Source: Lachnospiraceae bacterium (lineage in GTDB: Bacteria > Bacillota > Clostridia > Lachnospirales > Lachnospiraceae). From it: 64,000 nucleotides of DNA. The notes under the pieces were generated by a model. It saw nothing but the letters and a program-made list of their open reading frames with translations, was not told where the DNA came from and made no database searches. The position numbers were made by a program, and so were the translations under genes. Where the stretch lies: contig JAFUIR010000022.1 of the NCBI GenBank assembly GCA_017468395.1, positions 31,059 to 95,058 of the forward strand, in the 5' to 3' direction. Below, one piece after another: positions 44,855-53,930 of the stretch; within the stretch, counting starts at the first letter, position 1, and the number at the start of each line of letters is the position of its first letter.

Positions 44855-45891
44855 ATGCTTCCTCCTAAGTATTTACTCAAATCCTGATTCAAAAGCCATT
44901 CTTTCATGGTATCCAAAGTCTCCTCATAATCGGAGAGCGTAATTTCGTTTGTCCCGTTTGCAAAACATTCAGTCATATAGTCATTCATTTCATGGCTGAA
45001 ATGGGTGTAGTCACTGTAATTATCAAAATCTGTAATAAAATCAAAATCATTTTGGAAATAGAAAACTCTCACATTAGGGTACTGTAATAAAGTTTCTATA
45101 ATTTGCTTTTGCCCCTGTATTTCGGCTTCCAGGCTGCCATCGGCGTAGCGGGAATACCAGTAAAGGACACTGTAGGGCGGGAAGAATACAGTAAACTTTG
45201 TGTCCGGCATCTGCCGGATATAGGGCAGAATATAACTTTCAAGGTTCTCGGTAATATTTTCTGCATAGTAATCATCCGACAAGGCAGGAAGAACTTCGGT
45301 AGGAGCCTGATAAGTGGCTAATACGCTCTCTTTTCCATAGGTGGAACCCTGCCAAAACCAGTACATTTCATTAATAGGAGTATTGGGGTGGGGCAGAATA
45401 ATGTAATCTAAAATTACATCTTTATTAAATACATAGTAAACATCATTGAAAGGGTTACGGTCATAAAGGTACTCCGGAATAGCGTAAGCCACCATTCCGG
45501 GAGTGGCTTTGTAGGTAAAAATGTCAACGCCCAGAAAGACTTCTTCTATTTTATTAGGACTATCTTGCACCAGAGCCATGATGTTATGTATATCCTTGGG
45601 ATAGGCGCCGTTGTAGCAAAGTTTTACGGTTTGAAGTCCCATGGTGTCGTAAAAAAGATTGGTATCAAAATTATTTGTCATGGAAGAGCCAAGCACTACG
45701 CTTTCATAATCAAAATTTTTGGCGATTCCTGGATTTTGGGAAAGTTGATTGTCTATAGTGTAGTTTATGCCATCCAGTGGTTTGTGGTACTGAAAGAAAG
45801 GGTCTATCACAATTACCAAAAGCATAGCGGCGCAAAGGGAAAGTAAAAAAAGCATTCCCAGCAAGAGCAGATATTTGGATGTCTTTTTCAT
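44851..45891 (-). CDS. SGNH-like membrane-anchored protein, partner of MBOAT acyltransferase
   Basis: A 346-residue protein with one N-terminal membrane helix (about 7-30) and an extracytoplasmic domain. [11 protein letters not shown] (about residues 65-75) resembles the Ser-containing block I, and [10 protein letters not shown] near 300 resembles block V with Asp and His, so an SGNH/DltD/AlgJ-like esterase fold is likely. Proteins of this type carry out the second step of O-acylation after an MBOAT protein moves the acyl group across the membrane. It lies 26 bases after the MBOAT gene and overlaps mntP by 4 bases. Confidence 0.75.
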   Translation of the reverse strand: MKKTSKYLLLLGMLFLLSLCAAMLLVIVIDPFFQYHKPLDGINYTIDNQLSQNPGIAKNFDYESVVLGSSMTNNFDTNLFYDTMGLQTVKLCYNGAYPKDIHNIMALVQDSPNKIEEVFLGVDIFTYKATPGMVAYAIPEYLYDRNPFNDVYYVFNKDVILDYIILPHPNTPINEMYWFWQGSTYGKESVLATYQAPTEVLPALSDDYYAENITENLESYILPYIRQMPDTKFTVFFPPYSVLYWYSRYADGSLEAEIQGQKQIIETLLQYPNVRVFYFQNDFDFITDFDNYSDYTHFSHEMNDYMTECFANGTNEITLSDYEETLDTMKEWLLNQDLSKYLGGSI

Positions 45892-45917
45892 AAAACTGCG
45901 TGCAAACTCCTTTCTGT

Positions 45918-47408
45918 CTAAAAGTTAAAATACAGGAAAGTAGATACTCCCGATAAGGATAAAACGCACCATACACCTAAGAATGCAGTGCCAAAAGCAT
46001 TTAAAATGCCGGGTTTTATATTATCCTCGGTTTCATACAAATTTTTTGTAAAGAATATGATAAACAGTGCCAAAAGCACAAAAGGAACCATGCAAAAATA
46101 AGGCGCCAGAGGATGCATATCTAAATTGAGAAGTCTGATAATACTCCAAAACTCCGGCAACCTAAAAAATCCTGCCAATTCCACAAAAATGTGTTCCCCT
46201 TCAAAAGTAAAGGCGGTGGTAATCATTTCCACTGCTTGGGAGATAGTATCTGCCCGGAAAAAAGTCCACGCCAGTGCAACAAAGAGAAAGGTAAATAAGG
46301 TGGAAAGACATTTCGCAGGTTCTTTCAAAATATGCCTGTCAGGAAGTTCCAGGTGCAGTTTTTTCTTCATACTGTGCCAAAGCCTTGTAAGGACAGAGAG
46401 GATACCGTGGAGAACTCCCCACAGAATAAAAGTCCAGTTGGCGCCGTGCCAGATGCCGCTTATGAGATAAACAATCATAATATTTACATAAGTGCGTAAG
46501 GCGCCTTTTCGGTTTCCGCCCAGGGGGATATACACATAGCGGGTGAAAAAACGGGTCAGTGTCATGTGCCATCTGTCCCAAAACTCCAAAATATTGCGGG
46601 ATTTATAGGGAGAGAGGAAATTTACGGTAATGCGGATATTAAACAAGTATCCGATACCTCTGGCCATGTCACAGTAGCCGCTGAAATCTAAGTAAATCTG
46701 GATCGCGTAAAACAAAATCACAAGCAGACTGTTTGGTCCGTCCAATACGGTGTAATACTGAAAGCCCCAGTTTACTGCCTGTCCGAAGGTGTCCGCCAGC
46801 AGGACTTTTTTTGCAAGACCCCGGACAAAAATGTGAAGTCCTTTATAAAAATTGTCCGGTTGGAAACGTTTTCCGGATAAATCCTGAAACTGAGGCAGCA
46901 TTTCTTCGTGGCTGACAATGGGACCGGCTATTAACTGCGGGAAGAAAGTGACAAAAAGTGCATAGTCTGTCAGATTCTGGCAAGGAACCGTTCCTTTGTA
47001 GGTGTCAATTAGAAATGCAACCTGCTGGAAAGTAAAGAAACTGATACCCAAGGGAAGTAAAATTCCCAGCGCAGAAAACTCTGCCTTAAAAAGTGCATTG
47101 ATATTTTCCAAAACAAAGTCAAAATATTTATAATAAAACAGCAGCCCGATGTTGAGGCAAAGACCGCCGGTTAAAATCGCTTTCGGGTAGATTTTTTTTA
47201 TAAGAAGGCGATGGCAAAGGTAATTTATACCGATGCTGAAAAGGATAATCCACAGATAGGAGATGTGGAAGTAGGCATAAAACCAAAGGGACATGCCCAC
47301 TAAAAAAACTTTTGCAGCGGTGTATTTATGCCGGTGATTTAACAGAAAATAACCGAGTAAGGAGAGCGGTAAAAATAGAAAAATGAATATGTAGGAATTA
47401 AAAAGCAT
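45918..47408 (-). CDS. MBOAT family O-acyltransferase (AlgI/DltB-like)
   Basis: A 496-residue protein with about 11 membrane helices. The conserved stretch is FWDRWHMTLTRFFTRYVYIPLGG, and the catalytic histidine lies in ISGIWHGANWTFILWG. It accepts an acyl group (commonly acetyl) in the cytosol and moves it to a surface or secreted polysaccharide together with the SGNH-like protein downstream. The ribosome site AGGAGG lies directly after the cold-shock terminator. The polymer acted on is unknown; no polysaccharide operon is nearby. Confidence 0.92.
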   Translation of the reverse strand: MLFNSYIFIFLFLPLSLLGYFLLNHRHKYTAAKVFLVGMSLWFYAYFHISYLWIILFSIGINYLCHRLLIKKIYPKAILTGGLCLNIGLLFYYKYFDFVLENINALFKAEFSALGILLPLGISFFTFQQVAFLIDTYKGTVPCQNLTDYALFVTFFPQLIAGPIVSHEEMLPQFQDLSGKRFQPDNFYKGLHIFVRGLAKKVLLADTFGQAVNWGFQYYTVLDGPNSLLVILFYAIQIYLDFSGYCDMARGIGYLFNIRITVNFLSPYKSRNILEFWDRWHMTLTRFFTRYVYIPLGGNRKGALRTYVNIMIVYLISGIWHGANWTFILWGVLHGILSVLTRLWHSMKKKLHLELPDRHILKEPAKCLSTLFTFLFVALAWTFFRADTISQAVEMITTAFTFEGEHIFVELAGFFRLPEFWSIIRLLNLDMHPLAPYFCMVPFVLLALFIIFFTKNLYETEDNIKPGILNAFGTAFLGVWCVLSLSGVSTFLYFNF

Positions 47409-47419
47409 AAAATCCTCCT

Positions 47420-47457
47420 AAAAAATGTGCCCAAGAGTTTTCACTCAAGGGCAGCAT
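47420..47457 (-). terminator. terminator of the cold-shock gene
   Basis: Read on the minus strand: ATGCTGCCCTTGAGT pairs with ACTCTTGGGCACAT around a GAAA loop (plus coordinates 47425-47457), followed by six T residues (47420-47425). It precedes the MBOAT ribosome site, so MBOAT expression needs readthrough or another promoter. Confidence 0.8.
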
Positions 47458-47482
47458 TTTTAATGATTCACATTTAGAAAAA

Positions 47483-47692
47483 TTAAGCAACAGTTACGTT
47501 CACTGCACGAACTTTGCCGTTCTGAGGATCTGTTTCTGTGTCGAAAGTAACTTTCTGACCTTCTTCAAGAGACTTGAATCCCTGAGCGTTGATAGCGGAG
47601 AAATGTACGAATACTTCTTCGCCTGTAGCTTCGTTTGTGATGAAGCCATAACCTTTCTGAGCGTTAAACCACTTTACTGTACCGTTATTCAT
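47483..47692 (-). CDS. cold-shock protein (CspA family)
   Basis: A 69-residue single-stranded nucleic-acid-binding protein of the CspA family (one OB fold). RNP1 is KGYGFIT (residues 13-19) and RNP2 is VFVHFSAI (about 27-34). It acts as an RNA chaperone. The start is the ATG at 47692-47690 with AGGAGG upstream; a longer frame to 47854 reads through the leader and is rejected. The 127-nt leader has a terminator-like hairpin described separately. Confidence 0.96.
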   Translation of the reverse strand: MNNGTVKWFNAQKGYGFITNEATGEEVFVHFSAINAQGFKSLEEGQKVTFDTETDPQNGKVRAVNVTVA

Positions 47693-47738
47693 GAACCGAT
47701 ACCTCCTAAAAATAATAATGTACCTTAACCTTTGGTGC

Positions 47739-47797
47739 AAAAAAATCACATATTTTTGTAAATCTACGACAGAGCAAAGACTTACAAAAATATGTGA
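47739..47797 (-). promoter_or_regulatory. terminator-like hairpin in the cold-shock gene leader
   Basis: A perfect 16-bp inverted repeat: on the plus strand TCACATATTTTTGTAA (47746-47761) and TTACAAAAATATGTGA (47782-47797). In the direction of the cold-shock gene it is followed by seven U residues (plus-strand A run 47739-47745). It lies between the gene's own promoter and its ribosome site, so it may act as a transcription attenuator or temperature-sensitive element. Confidence 0.65.
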
Positions 47798-47825
47798 GAT
47801 CAATGACTTTGTTAGATACATCGCA

Positions 47826-47854
47826 AGTGTATCAAGAAATGCGTGTTTTGTCAA
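47826..47854 (-). promoter_or_regulatory. promoter of the cold-shock gene
   Basis: Minus strand: TTGACA (plus 47849-47854), 17-base spacer, TACACT (plus 47826-47831). A small inverted repeat GATACA (47815-47820) / TGTATC (47828-47833) overlaps the -10. Confidence 0.65.
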
Positions 47855-47890
47855 GTAATGCTTTGCAAAATTGCGTTGCTTTTATCATAA

Positions 47891-47919
47891 TTGAGTCGCC
47901 GCCAAAACTGTGATATAGT
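47891..47919 (+). promoter_or_regulatory. promoter of the GH43 gene
   Basis: TTGAGT (47891-47896), 17-base spacer, TATAGT (47914-47919). It is divergent from the cold-shock promoter, about 40 bases apart. Confidence 0.6.
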
Positions 47920-47960
47920 AACAGTAATTGAGGAGAATTACTCTTGACGGAGGAATAGAT

Positions 47961-49511
47961 ATGGACAGAAGTAAAGTAGAAAAACTGTGGATTGCGGATA
48001 AGGGGGATGGTACCTATCAAAATCCTATATTGTATAGGGACTATTCTGATCCGGATGTTATCAGGGTGGGAGAAGATTTTTTTATGGTGGCTTCTTCTTT
48101 TTGCAATACCCCGGCGGTTCCGGTACTTCATTCCAAAGATTTAGTAAACTGGAAAGTCATCAGTTACGCCATGGACACACTTCCCTTTGAGTCTTATGAT
48201 AAACCGGCGCATGGTTGCGGTGCGTGGGCACCGGCTATCCGGTATCACGAGGGGATGTTTTACATATTTATTCCGCTGCCGGATGAGGGGATTTTTATGG
48301 TAAAAAGCGAGGATCCTTTTGAGGGATGGCAGGCGCCGGTCTGTGTGAAAGAGACTGCGGGCTGGATTGACCCTTGCCCTTTTTGGGATGAGGACGGACA
48401 GGCCTATATGGTATCTGCTTTTGCCAAAAGCCGTGTGGGATTTAACAGTGTGTTACATATATCTCCCTTGAGCGCCGATGCTACAGGGATGCTTGGGGAG
48501 GGGCAAAGAGTTTTTGACGGTAGCAAGAGCCAGCCTACCATCGAAGGCCCGAAACTTTATAAAAGGAACGGATATTATTATATTTTTGCTCCCGCCGGCG
48601 GAGTGGAATTTGGTTGGCAGACAGTGCTGCGCTCAAGAAACATTTGGGGACCTTATGAGGAAAAAATAGTACTTCGTCAGGGAAGTACCCCTGTAAACGG
48701 ACCGCATCAGGGGGCATGGGTGGATACAGGCACAGGTCAGGACTGGTTTATTCATTTCCAAGATGTGGGAAATGGCGGACGTATTATTCACCTGCAGCCC
48801 ATGCACTGGGAAAATGACTGGCCGGTAATAGGAGTAAATCAGGATAAAGAAGGTTGCGGCGAGCCGGTTCTGACATACCAAAAGCCGGATGTGGGCAGTG
48901 TGTATTCGATTTGTAGCCCGGAGGATTCGGACTTTTTTGAAGGAGACAGATTGGGACTGCAGTGGCAGTGGAACGCCAATTATCAAAAGGGATGGTATGG
49001 TCTGGATGAAAGGGGGCTAACCCTTTATGCGCAGCCGGTAGCGGCAGGAACCCAACTTTGTGATGTCAGTAATTTGCTTCTTCAAAAGTGGCCTGCACCG
49101 GAATTTCAAATTGCGGCGAAAGTAGATTTGTCTGCCATGAAAGAGGGCGATGTGTGCGGTATGGTTTCCCTTGGGGGAAAGTATGCAGATTTGGCGGTGG
49201 CGCTTCGGGGTGGCAAAAAGGTTTTTGTGCAGCGAAGCGGGCAGTGGCAGCAGAACGATGAAGAGGAAAGGGTGCTTCAAGAGGTTAAGAAGGACGAACT
49301 GTATTTACGCATGAAAGTGGAAAAGGCAAAGGTTGTCTCTTTTTATTATAGTTACGATGAAGAAAATTGGAACTTTGCAGGGGAGACCGTACAGGCTACG
49401 CCGGGACGCTGGGTGGGCGTGAAAGCCGGTTTATACGCAGTGCATGAGGGCGAAACTGCAGGCGGTTATATGCGGGCCCATTATTTTGTTTTTGAGAAAC
49501 TGACACAGTAA
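47961..49511 (+). CDS. GH43 family glycoside hydrolase (beta-xylosidase/arabinofuranosidase type)
   Basis: A 516-residue enzyme with an N-terminal five-bladed propeller (about 1-310) and a C-terminal beta-sandwich (about 320-510). The base aspartate is in YRDYSDPDVIRVG (about residue 33), the pKa-setting aspartate in WIDPCPFW, and the acid glutamate in TIEGPKLYK. Length and architecture match GH43 beta-xylosidases or arabinofuranosidases acting on xylan or arabinan oligomers. ATG 47961 has GGAGG upstream (47949-47953). No signal peptide, hence intracellular. A GH3 gene follows 119 bases downstream, so they may be co-expressed. Confidence 0.92.
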   Translation: MDRSKVEKLWIADKGDGTYQNPILYRDYSDPDVIRVGEDFFMVASSFCNTPAVPVLHSKDLVNWKVISYAMDTLPFESYDKPAHGCGAWAPAIRYHEGMFYIFIPLPDEGIFMVKSEDPFEGWQAPVCVKETAGWIDPCPFWDEDGQAYMVSAFAKSRVGFNSVLHISPLSADATGMLGEGQRVFDGSKSQPTIEGPKLYKRNGYYYIFAPAGGVEFGWQTVLRSRNIWGPYEEKIVLRQGSTPVNGPHQGAWVDTGTGQDWFIHFQDVGNGGRIIHLQPMHWENDWPVIGVNQDKEGCGEPVLTYQKPDVGSVYSICSPEDSDFFEGDRLGLQWQWNANYQKGWYGLDERGLTLYAQPVAAGTQLCDVSNLLLQKWPAPEFQIAAKVDLSAMKEGDVCGMVSLGGKYADLAVALRGGKKVFVQRSGQWQQNDEEERVLQEVKKDELYLRMKVEKAKVVSFYYSYDEENWNFAGETVQATPGRWVGVKAGLYAVHEGETAGGYMRAHYFVFEKLTQ

Positions 49512-49630
49512 TTGCGACAAGGCAAAAAAGCACATTTCCAAGGCAAAATAAGACATTGTGACAGCCCAAAAGGTATGATATATTGCGTAATGAAAAAAGA
49601 TTATGCTAAAGGGCAAAGAAGGAGAAGAAA

Positions 49631-52435
49631 ATGGAAACAAAGAAAATTGGCATTCCCATGGAAGGACTGGCGGATTTGTGCCGCGTTGCAGCAGCCCAGG
49701 GCGCTGTACTTTTGAAAAATGAAGAAAATGTGCTGCCTTTTAAAGAGGGTGAAAAAGTCGCGGTCTTTGGCAGATGTCAGTTGGATTATTATAAAAGCGG
49801 AACCGGTTCAGGCGGCGCTGTAAATGTGGAGTATACCACCAATTTAATAGGGGGACTTCGCAGCGCCTTTGAAGGGCTGGTGGATGAAGAACTGGCAGCA
49901 GTTTACGAACGGTTTGTGCAGGAAAATCCCTTTGATAATGGCGGAGGGGGCTGGGCGGCAGAGCCTTGGTTCCAAAAGGAAATGCCCCTTTCTGATGAAG
50001 TGGCAGCGTCGGCAGCAGTTAGGGCTGACAAGGCGGTGGTGGTTATCGGCAGAACCGCAGGAGAAGACCAGGACAATGCCGATGCACCGGGAAGTTACCG
50101 CCTCACAGAGACAGAACTTTTGATGTTGGAAAAAGTTTGTGCACATTTTGACAAGGTAGTGGTGGCACTGAATGTTTCCAACGTTATTGATATGAGCTGG
50201 GCAGTGGATGAAAAATATGCAGGCAGCATTAAATCCATAATTTATCTGTGGCACGGCGGAATTGAAGGCGGAAATGCAGCGGCCGATGTGCTGGTAGGAA
50301 AAGTGACGCCGTCCGGGAAATTGTCCGATACTATAGCTTATTCTTTGCAGGATTATCCATCCACCGAGGGCTATGGTGACAGACAGGTTAGTTATTATAA
50401 AGAAGATATTTATGTAGGTTACCGCTATTTCGAGACTTTTGCGCCCGGGAAAGTGCAGTATCCTTTCGGTTTTGGGCTTTCTTATACTACGTTTGACACA
50501 AAGATAGTTAGTTTTAATTGGCAGGAATCCGGCGTGTCAGTAGTAGCGGAAGTGAAAAATACAGGAGCAAAATACGCCGGCAAGGAAGTGGTGCAGGTTT
50601 ATGCGCAGGCACCCCAGGGGAAACTTGGCAAGGCGGCAAAGGTGCTGGCAGGCTTTGGAAAGACCGGGCTGCTTGCTCCCGGTCAGAATGAAAAACTGGA
50701 AATTTGGATTCCTTTTTCTTATTTGGCATCTTACGATGACAGCGGTGTGACCGGTTATAAATCCTGTTATGTACTGGAAGCGGGCAAATATGTTTTTTAT
50801 GTGGGAAACAGCATCAGAGATGTGGTTGTAGCGGGAGAGAAAGACCTCGGACAGTTACAGGTATTAGAGCAGCTTCAGGAAGCATCAGCCCCCGTGAGAG
50901 AATTTAGCAGATTAAAACCCGGAAGCCAAAAGGCAGACGGTACATATAATGCAGAAACCGAAGCCGTGCCCCAAAGCACAGTGGATTTGGCGGCGAGAAT
51001 CGAAGAAAATCTGCCCGACAAACTACCTATTACCGGAGACAGAGGCATCCGCTTTTCAGATGTAAAAGAAGGCAGGGCTTCTTTGGATGACTTTGTGGCA
51101 CAACTTTCTGTGGAAGATTTGGCAGCCATTGTGCGCGGGGAAGGAATGTGTTCTACAAAGGTAACACCCGGAACAGCGGCAGCTTTTGGCGGCGTGACAG
51201 ACAGTCTTTTGGCTTATGGAATTCCATTGGGATGCGCAGCGGACGGTCCTTCCGGTATCCGTATGGATAATGGAGCCAAGGCAACCCAAGTGCCTATCGG
51301 TACACTTCTTGCCTGCAGTTGGGATTTGGCTTTGGTGGAAGAATTATTTGAACTTCAGGGGCAGGAACTGGTAAGAAATGAAATAGATACGTTACTTGGA
51401 CCTGGCATCAATATTCATAGAAATCCTTTGAACGGAAGAAACTTTGAGTATTTTTCCGAAGACCCTTTACTGACAGGTAAAATGGCGGCAGCAGTGGTAA
51501 AAGGAATTGCAAAACATGGTGCCCAGGGAACTGTGAAGCACTATGCCTGCAACAATCAGGAAACAGCCAGACACAGTGTGGATGCCATAGTCTCCGAGAG
51601 AGCCCAGAGGGAGATTTATTTAAAAGGCTTTGAACTGGCGGTGAAAGAGGGAAAGGCTCAGTCCATTATGTCCTCTTATAACCCCGTAAACGGTCACTGG
51701 ACCGCATCCCACTACGATTTGGACAATACCATATTGCGTAGGGAATGGGGCTTTGAAGGAATCCTGATGACTGACTGGTGGGCAAAGATGAATGACGTGG
51801 TGGAAGGCGGGGAAGCCAATTTGCAGGATACCCGTTCCATGGTCCGTGCTCAAAACGATTTGTTTATGGTAGTAAATAACTTTGGTGCGGAGATGAACCC
51901 TCACGGTGACAATACCGTAGAATCTGTCCAAAAGGTCAAATTGACGGTGGGAGAATTGCAGACCTGTGCGAAAAATATTGTGCGCTTTTTGTTAAAGGCT
52001 CCTGCATCGGAAAGACCTGTTAAAGTGGCAGAAGTTACTAAGATAGCAGCCGGACAGCAAGGCTTTGGCCAAGAGGCGGTTAAATATCCGGAGATTTCAC
52101 AAAATCAGGATGCAATCACAGTTCCCGTACAAAAACTGTGCGGAGAATACTTAGAAGGAGAACAAACCTTCCTTTTGCAGGTCAATACTCCCGGTGTGTA
52201 TGAGATGTGCGTAAAAGTTACTTCCAAAGAAAGTGATTTGGCGCAGATGGCGTGCAGAATCAGTTTAAATGAAACAGAGGTTTCCACTTTCCAAATTAAC
52301 GGTACTTGGGGCAGATGGCAGTTGCAAAAACTGGCTAAAGTGGAATTGGAAGCAGGACAGTACACACTGAAACTTGTCTTTGTAAGACCCGGCATGCAGA
52401 TTGAGCATGTGCAGTTTACGGCGGTTACAGTTTAG
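49631..52435 (+). CDS. GH3 beta-glucosidase with permuted domain order
   Basis: A 934-residue GH3 enzyme with swapped domains: residues about 10-240 resemble the usual C-terminal alpha/beta domain, about 270-400 an FnIII-like domain, then the TIM barrel from about 450, with the nucleophile D715 in LMTDWW. A final beta-sandwich (about 820-934) looks like a carbohydrate-binding module. KHYACNNQE and NGRNFEYFSEDP are standard substrate-binding motifs. This permutation is known in rumen-type beta-glucosidases (Butyrivibrio, Ruminococcus). No signal peptide. Substrates are beta-linked gluco- or xylo-oligosaccharides. Confidence 0.93.
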   Translation: METKKIGIPMEGLADLCRVAAAQGAVLLKNEENVLPFKEGEKVAVFGRCQLDYYKSGTGSGGAVNVEYTTNLIGGLRSAFEGLVDEELAAVYERFVQENPFDNGGGGWAAEPWFQKEMPLSDEVAASAAVRADKAVVVIGRTAGEDQDNADAPGSYRLTETELLMLEKVCAHFDKVVVALNVSNVIDMSWAVDEKYAGSIKSIIYLWHGGIEGGNAAADVLVGKVTPSGKLSDTIAYSLQDYPSTEGYGDRQVSYYKEDIYVGYRYFETFAPGKVQYPFGFGLSYTTFDTKIVSFNWQESGVSVVAEVKNTGAKYAGKEVVQVYAQAPQGKLGKAAKVLAGFGKTGLLAPGQNEKLEIWIPFSYLASYDDSGVTGYKSCYVLEAGKYVFYVGNSIRDVVVAGEKDLGQLQVLEQLQEASAPVREFSRLKPGSQKADGTYNAETEAVPQSTVDLAARIEENLPDKLPITGDRGIRFSDVKEGRASLDDFVAQLSVEDLAAIVRGEGMCSTKVTPGTAAAFGGVTDSLLAYGIPLGCAADGPSGIRMDNGAKATQVPIGTLLACSWDLALVEELFELQGQELVRNEIDTLLGPGINIHRNPLNGRNFEYFSEDPLLTGKMAAAVVKGIAKHGAQGTVKHYACNNQETARHSVDAIVSERAQREIYLKGFELAVKEGKAQSIMSSYNPVNGHWTASHYDLDNTILRREWGFEGILMTDWWAKMNDVVEGGEANLQDTRSMVRAQNDLFMVVNNFGAEMNPHGDNTVESVQKVKLTVGELQTCAKNIVRFLLKAPASERPVKVAEVTKIAAGQQGFGQEAVKYPEISQNQDAITVPVQKLCGEYLEGEQTFLLQVNTPGVYEMCVKVTSKESDLAQMACRISLNETEVSTFQINGTWGRWQLQKLAKVELEAGQYTLKLVFVRPGMQIEHVQFTAVTV

Positions 52436-52442
52436 GCAGCAG

Positions 52443-53759
52443 TTACGGTTTAGGCGGCTGGATTTTGCGGTGCAGCAAAAAAAGTGCCAGCACGTTAGGA
52501 AATATCATAATGCCGTTGATGAGGTCAGTTACGGACCAGACATATTCCATGGGTAGGATTGCCCCAAAAAATATCATAAGAATATAACAGAACTCATAGG
52601 TGCGGATGCTTTTGGAACCCCAAAGGTATTCCGCGCCTTTTTCACCCAAATGGCACCAGCCAATCAAAGTGGTAATGGCAAAGGCAATTAAAGTCAGGGT
52701 CAAAAAGGTGTTGCCTCCGAATGGAAAGGCTGTGAAGGCGGCGCTGGTGAGTCCTGCCTGGGTAAACCCTTTTGCGGAGGAGGGACGGTGCAGGAGATTG
52801 GTCAAAATCACAAGACCGCTTACAGCGCACATGACGATGGTGTCCCAAAACACGGCGGTCATGGAAATCAGTCCCTGTTTGACCGGTGTGGTATGGGAAG
52901 CGGAACCGGCAGCAAGGGCAGCAGTGCCGATGCCGGCCTCGTTGGTAAAAAGCCCTCGGGCAATGCCATATCTGGCGGCCACCATAAAAGAACCGCCAAG
53001 CAAACCGCCGGATACGGCATTTTGGGAAAAAGCGGTTTTTAGAATCAAAGCAAGGGCGTCCGGTAAATAAGAGGCATTCATGAACAATAAAACAGCGCAG
53101 GCGGCCATATACAAAATACCTAAAATAGGTACGGCTTTGGTGCAAAAACTACCGATGGACCGGATACCGCCTAAAATGACCAGTCCGGTCACTACTGCAA
53201 CTGCCAGACCGACAAAGTGGGGCGGAAGATGCCATAGGGAAGAAGTGGCATCGGTAATGGCACTGACCTGAGTGGTACATCCTACCCCAAAGGCCGCGCA
53301 AAGGGTACAGACTGCGTAAAATTTGGCAAGAAAGTGGCTGCCGAGCCCCTGCTCCAGTACATACATGGGACCGCCTGTAAGACTGCCGTCCGTACGCTTT
53401 TTGCGAAAATGCATGGCAAGATGGCACTCTGCGTAGGCGGTAGCCATGCCAAAGAGCCCGGTAATCCAGCACCAAAAGAGGGCTCCGGGGCCACCTGCAG
53501 CGATGGCGGTAGATACCCCCACAATGTTTCCGGTGCCCAAAGTAGCCGCCAAAGTGGTAGTTAAAGTGGCAAAAGAACTTAAGTTTCCGGTCTGCCCGGA
53601 CTCTTCCGGTGCCAAAGACAGGCGGATGGCCTTTAAGGTATGTTTTTGCGGGAAACGCAGTTTTATGGTAAAAAAGAGATGCGTGGCACATAATAAAATC
53701 AAAAGAGGACCGTTCCAGAGAAAATTGTTAATGGCGGAAATCATGGAAATGAGTGACAT
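52443..53759 (-). CDS. AGCS-family sodium:amino acid symporter
   Basis: A 438-residue protein with about 11 helices of the alanine/glycine:cation symporter family. The signature GTGNIVGVSTAIAAGGPGALFWCWITG is at about residues 74-100, and LFTNEAGIGTAALAAG near 265-280 is the second hallmark. It imports alanine or glycine with Na+. It converges on the GH3 gene with 7 bases between and no terminator of its own visible there. Confidence 0.94.
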   Translation of the reverse strand: MSLISMISAINNFLWNGPLLILLCATHLFFTIKLRFPQKHTLKAIRLSLAPEESGQTGNLSSFATLTTTLAATLGTGNIVGVSTAIAAGGPGALFWCWITGLFGMATAYAECHLAMHFRKKRTDGSLTGGPMYVLEQGLGSHFLAKFYAVCTLCAAFGVGCTTQVSAITDATSSLWHLPPHFVGLAVAVVTGLVILGGIRSIGSFCTKAVPILGILYMAACAVLLFMNASYLPDALALILKTAFSQNAVSGGLLGGSFMVAARYGIARGLFTNEAGIGTAALAAGSASHTTPVKQGLISMTAVFWDTIVMCAVSGLVILTNLLHRPSSAKGFTQAGLTSAAFTAFPFGGNTFLTLTLIAFAITTLIGWCHLGEKGAEYLWGSKSIRTYEFCYILMIFFGAILPMEYVWSVTDLINGIMIFPNVLALFLLHRKIQPPKP

Positions 53760-53867
53760 GGACTACCTCAGTTTGCAGGTTGCAAAACCTTAACTTTACA
53801 AAAATATATGAAAGGTCGGGGGAAGGTATGTTTATAAAAAGTTTAGGAATGATTTTCCATATTTTTA

Positions 53868-53895
53868 TTGATTTCTATGTTTTATGTGTTATAGT
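53868..53895 (+). promoter_or_regulatory. promoter of clpB
   Basis: TTGATT (53868-53873), 16-base spacer, TATAGT (53890-53895), about 35 bases upstream of ATG 53931. I looked for CtsR (GGTCAAA direct repeat) and CIRCE sites and saw neither. Confidence 0.55.
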
Positions 53896-53930
53896 GTGAA
53901 TAGAACAAAGGAAAGTGAGGAGGCAAGCTT

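Noticed and set aside
44851-44860. Manganese (yybP-ykoY) riboswitch for mntP
   Set aside because: The start codon overlaps the preceding gene, leaving no leader.
53760-53930. CtsR or CIRCE heat-shock operator for clpB
   Set aside because: No GGTCAAA repeat and no TTAGCACTC inverted repeat could be found.
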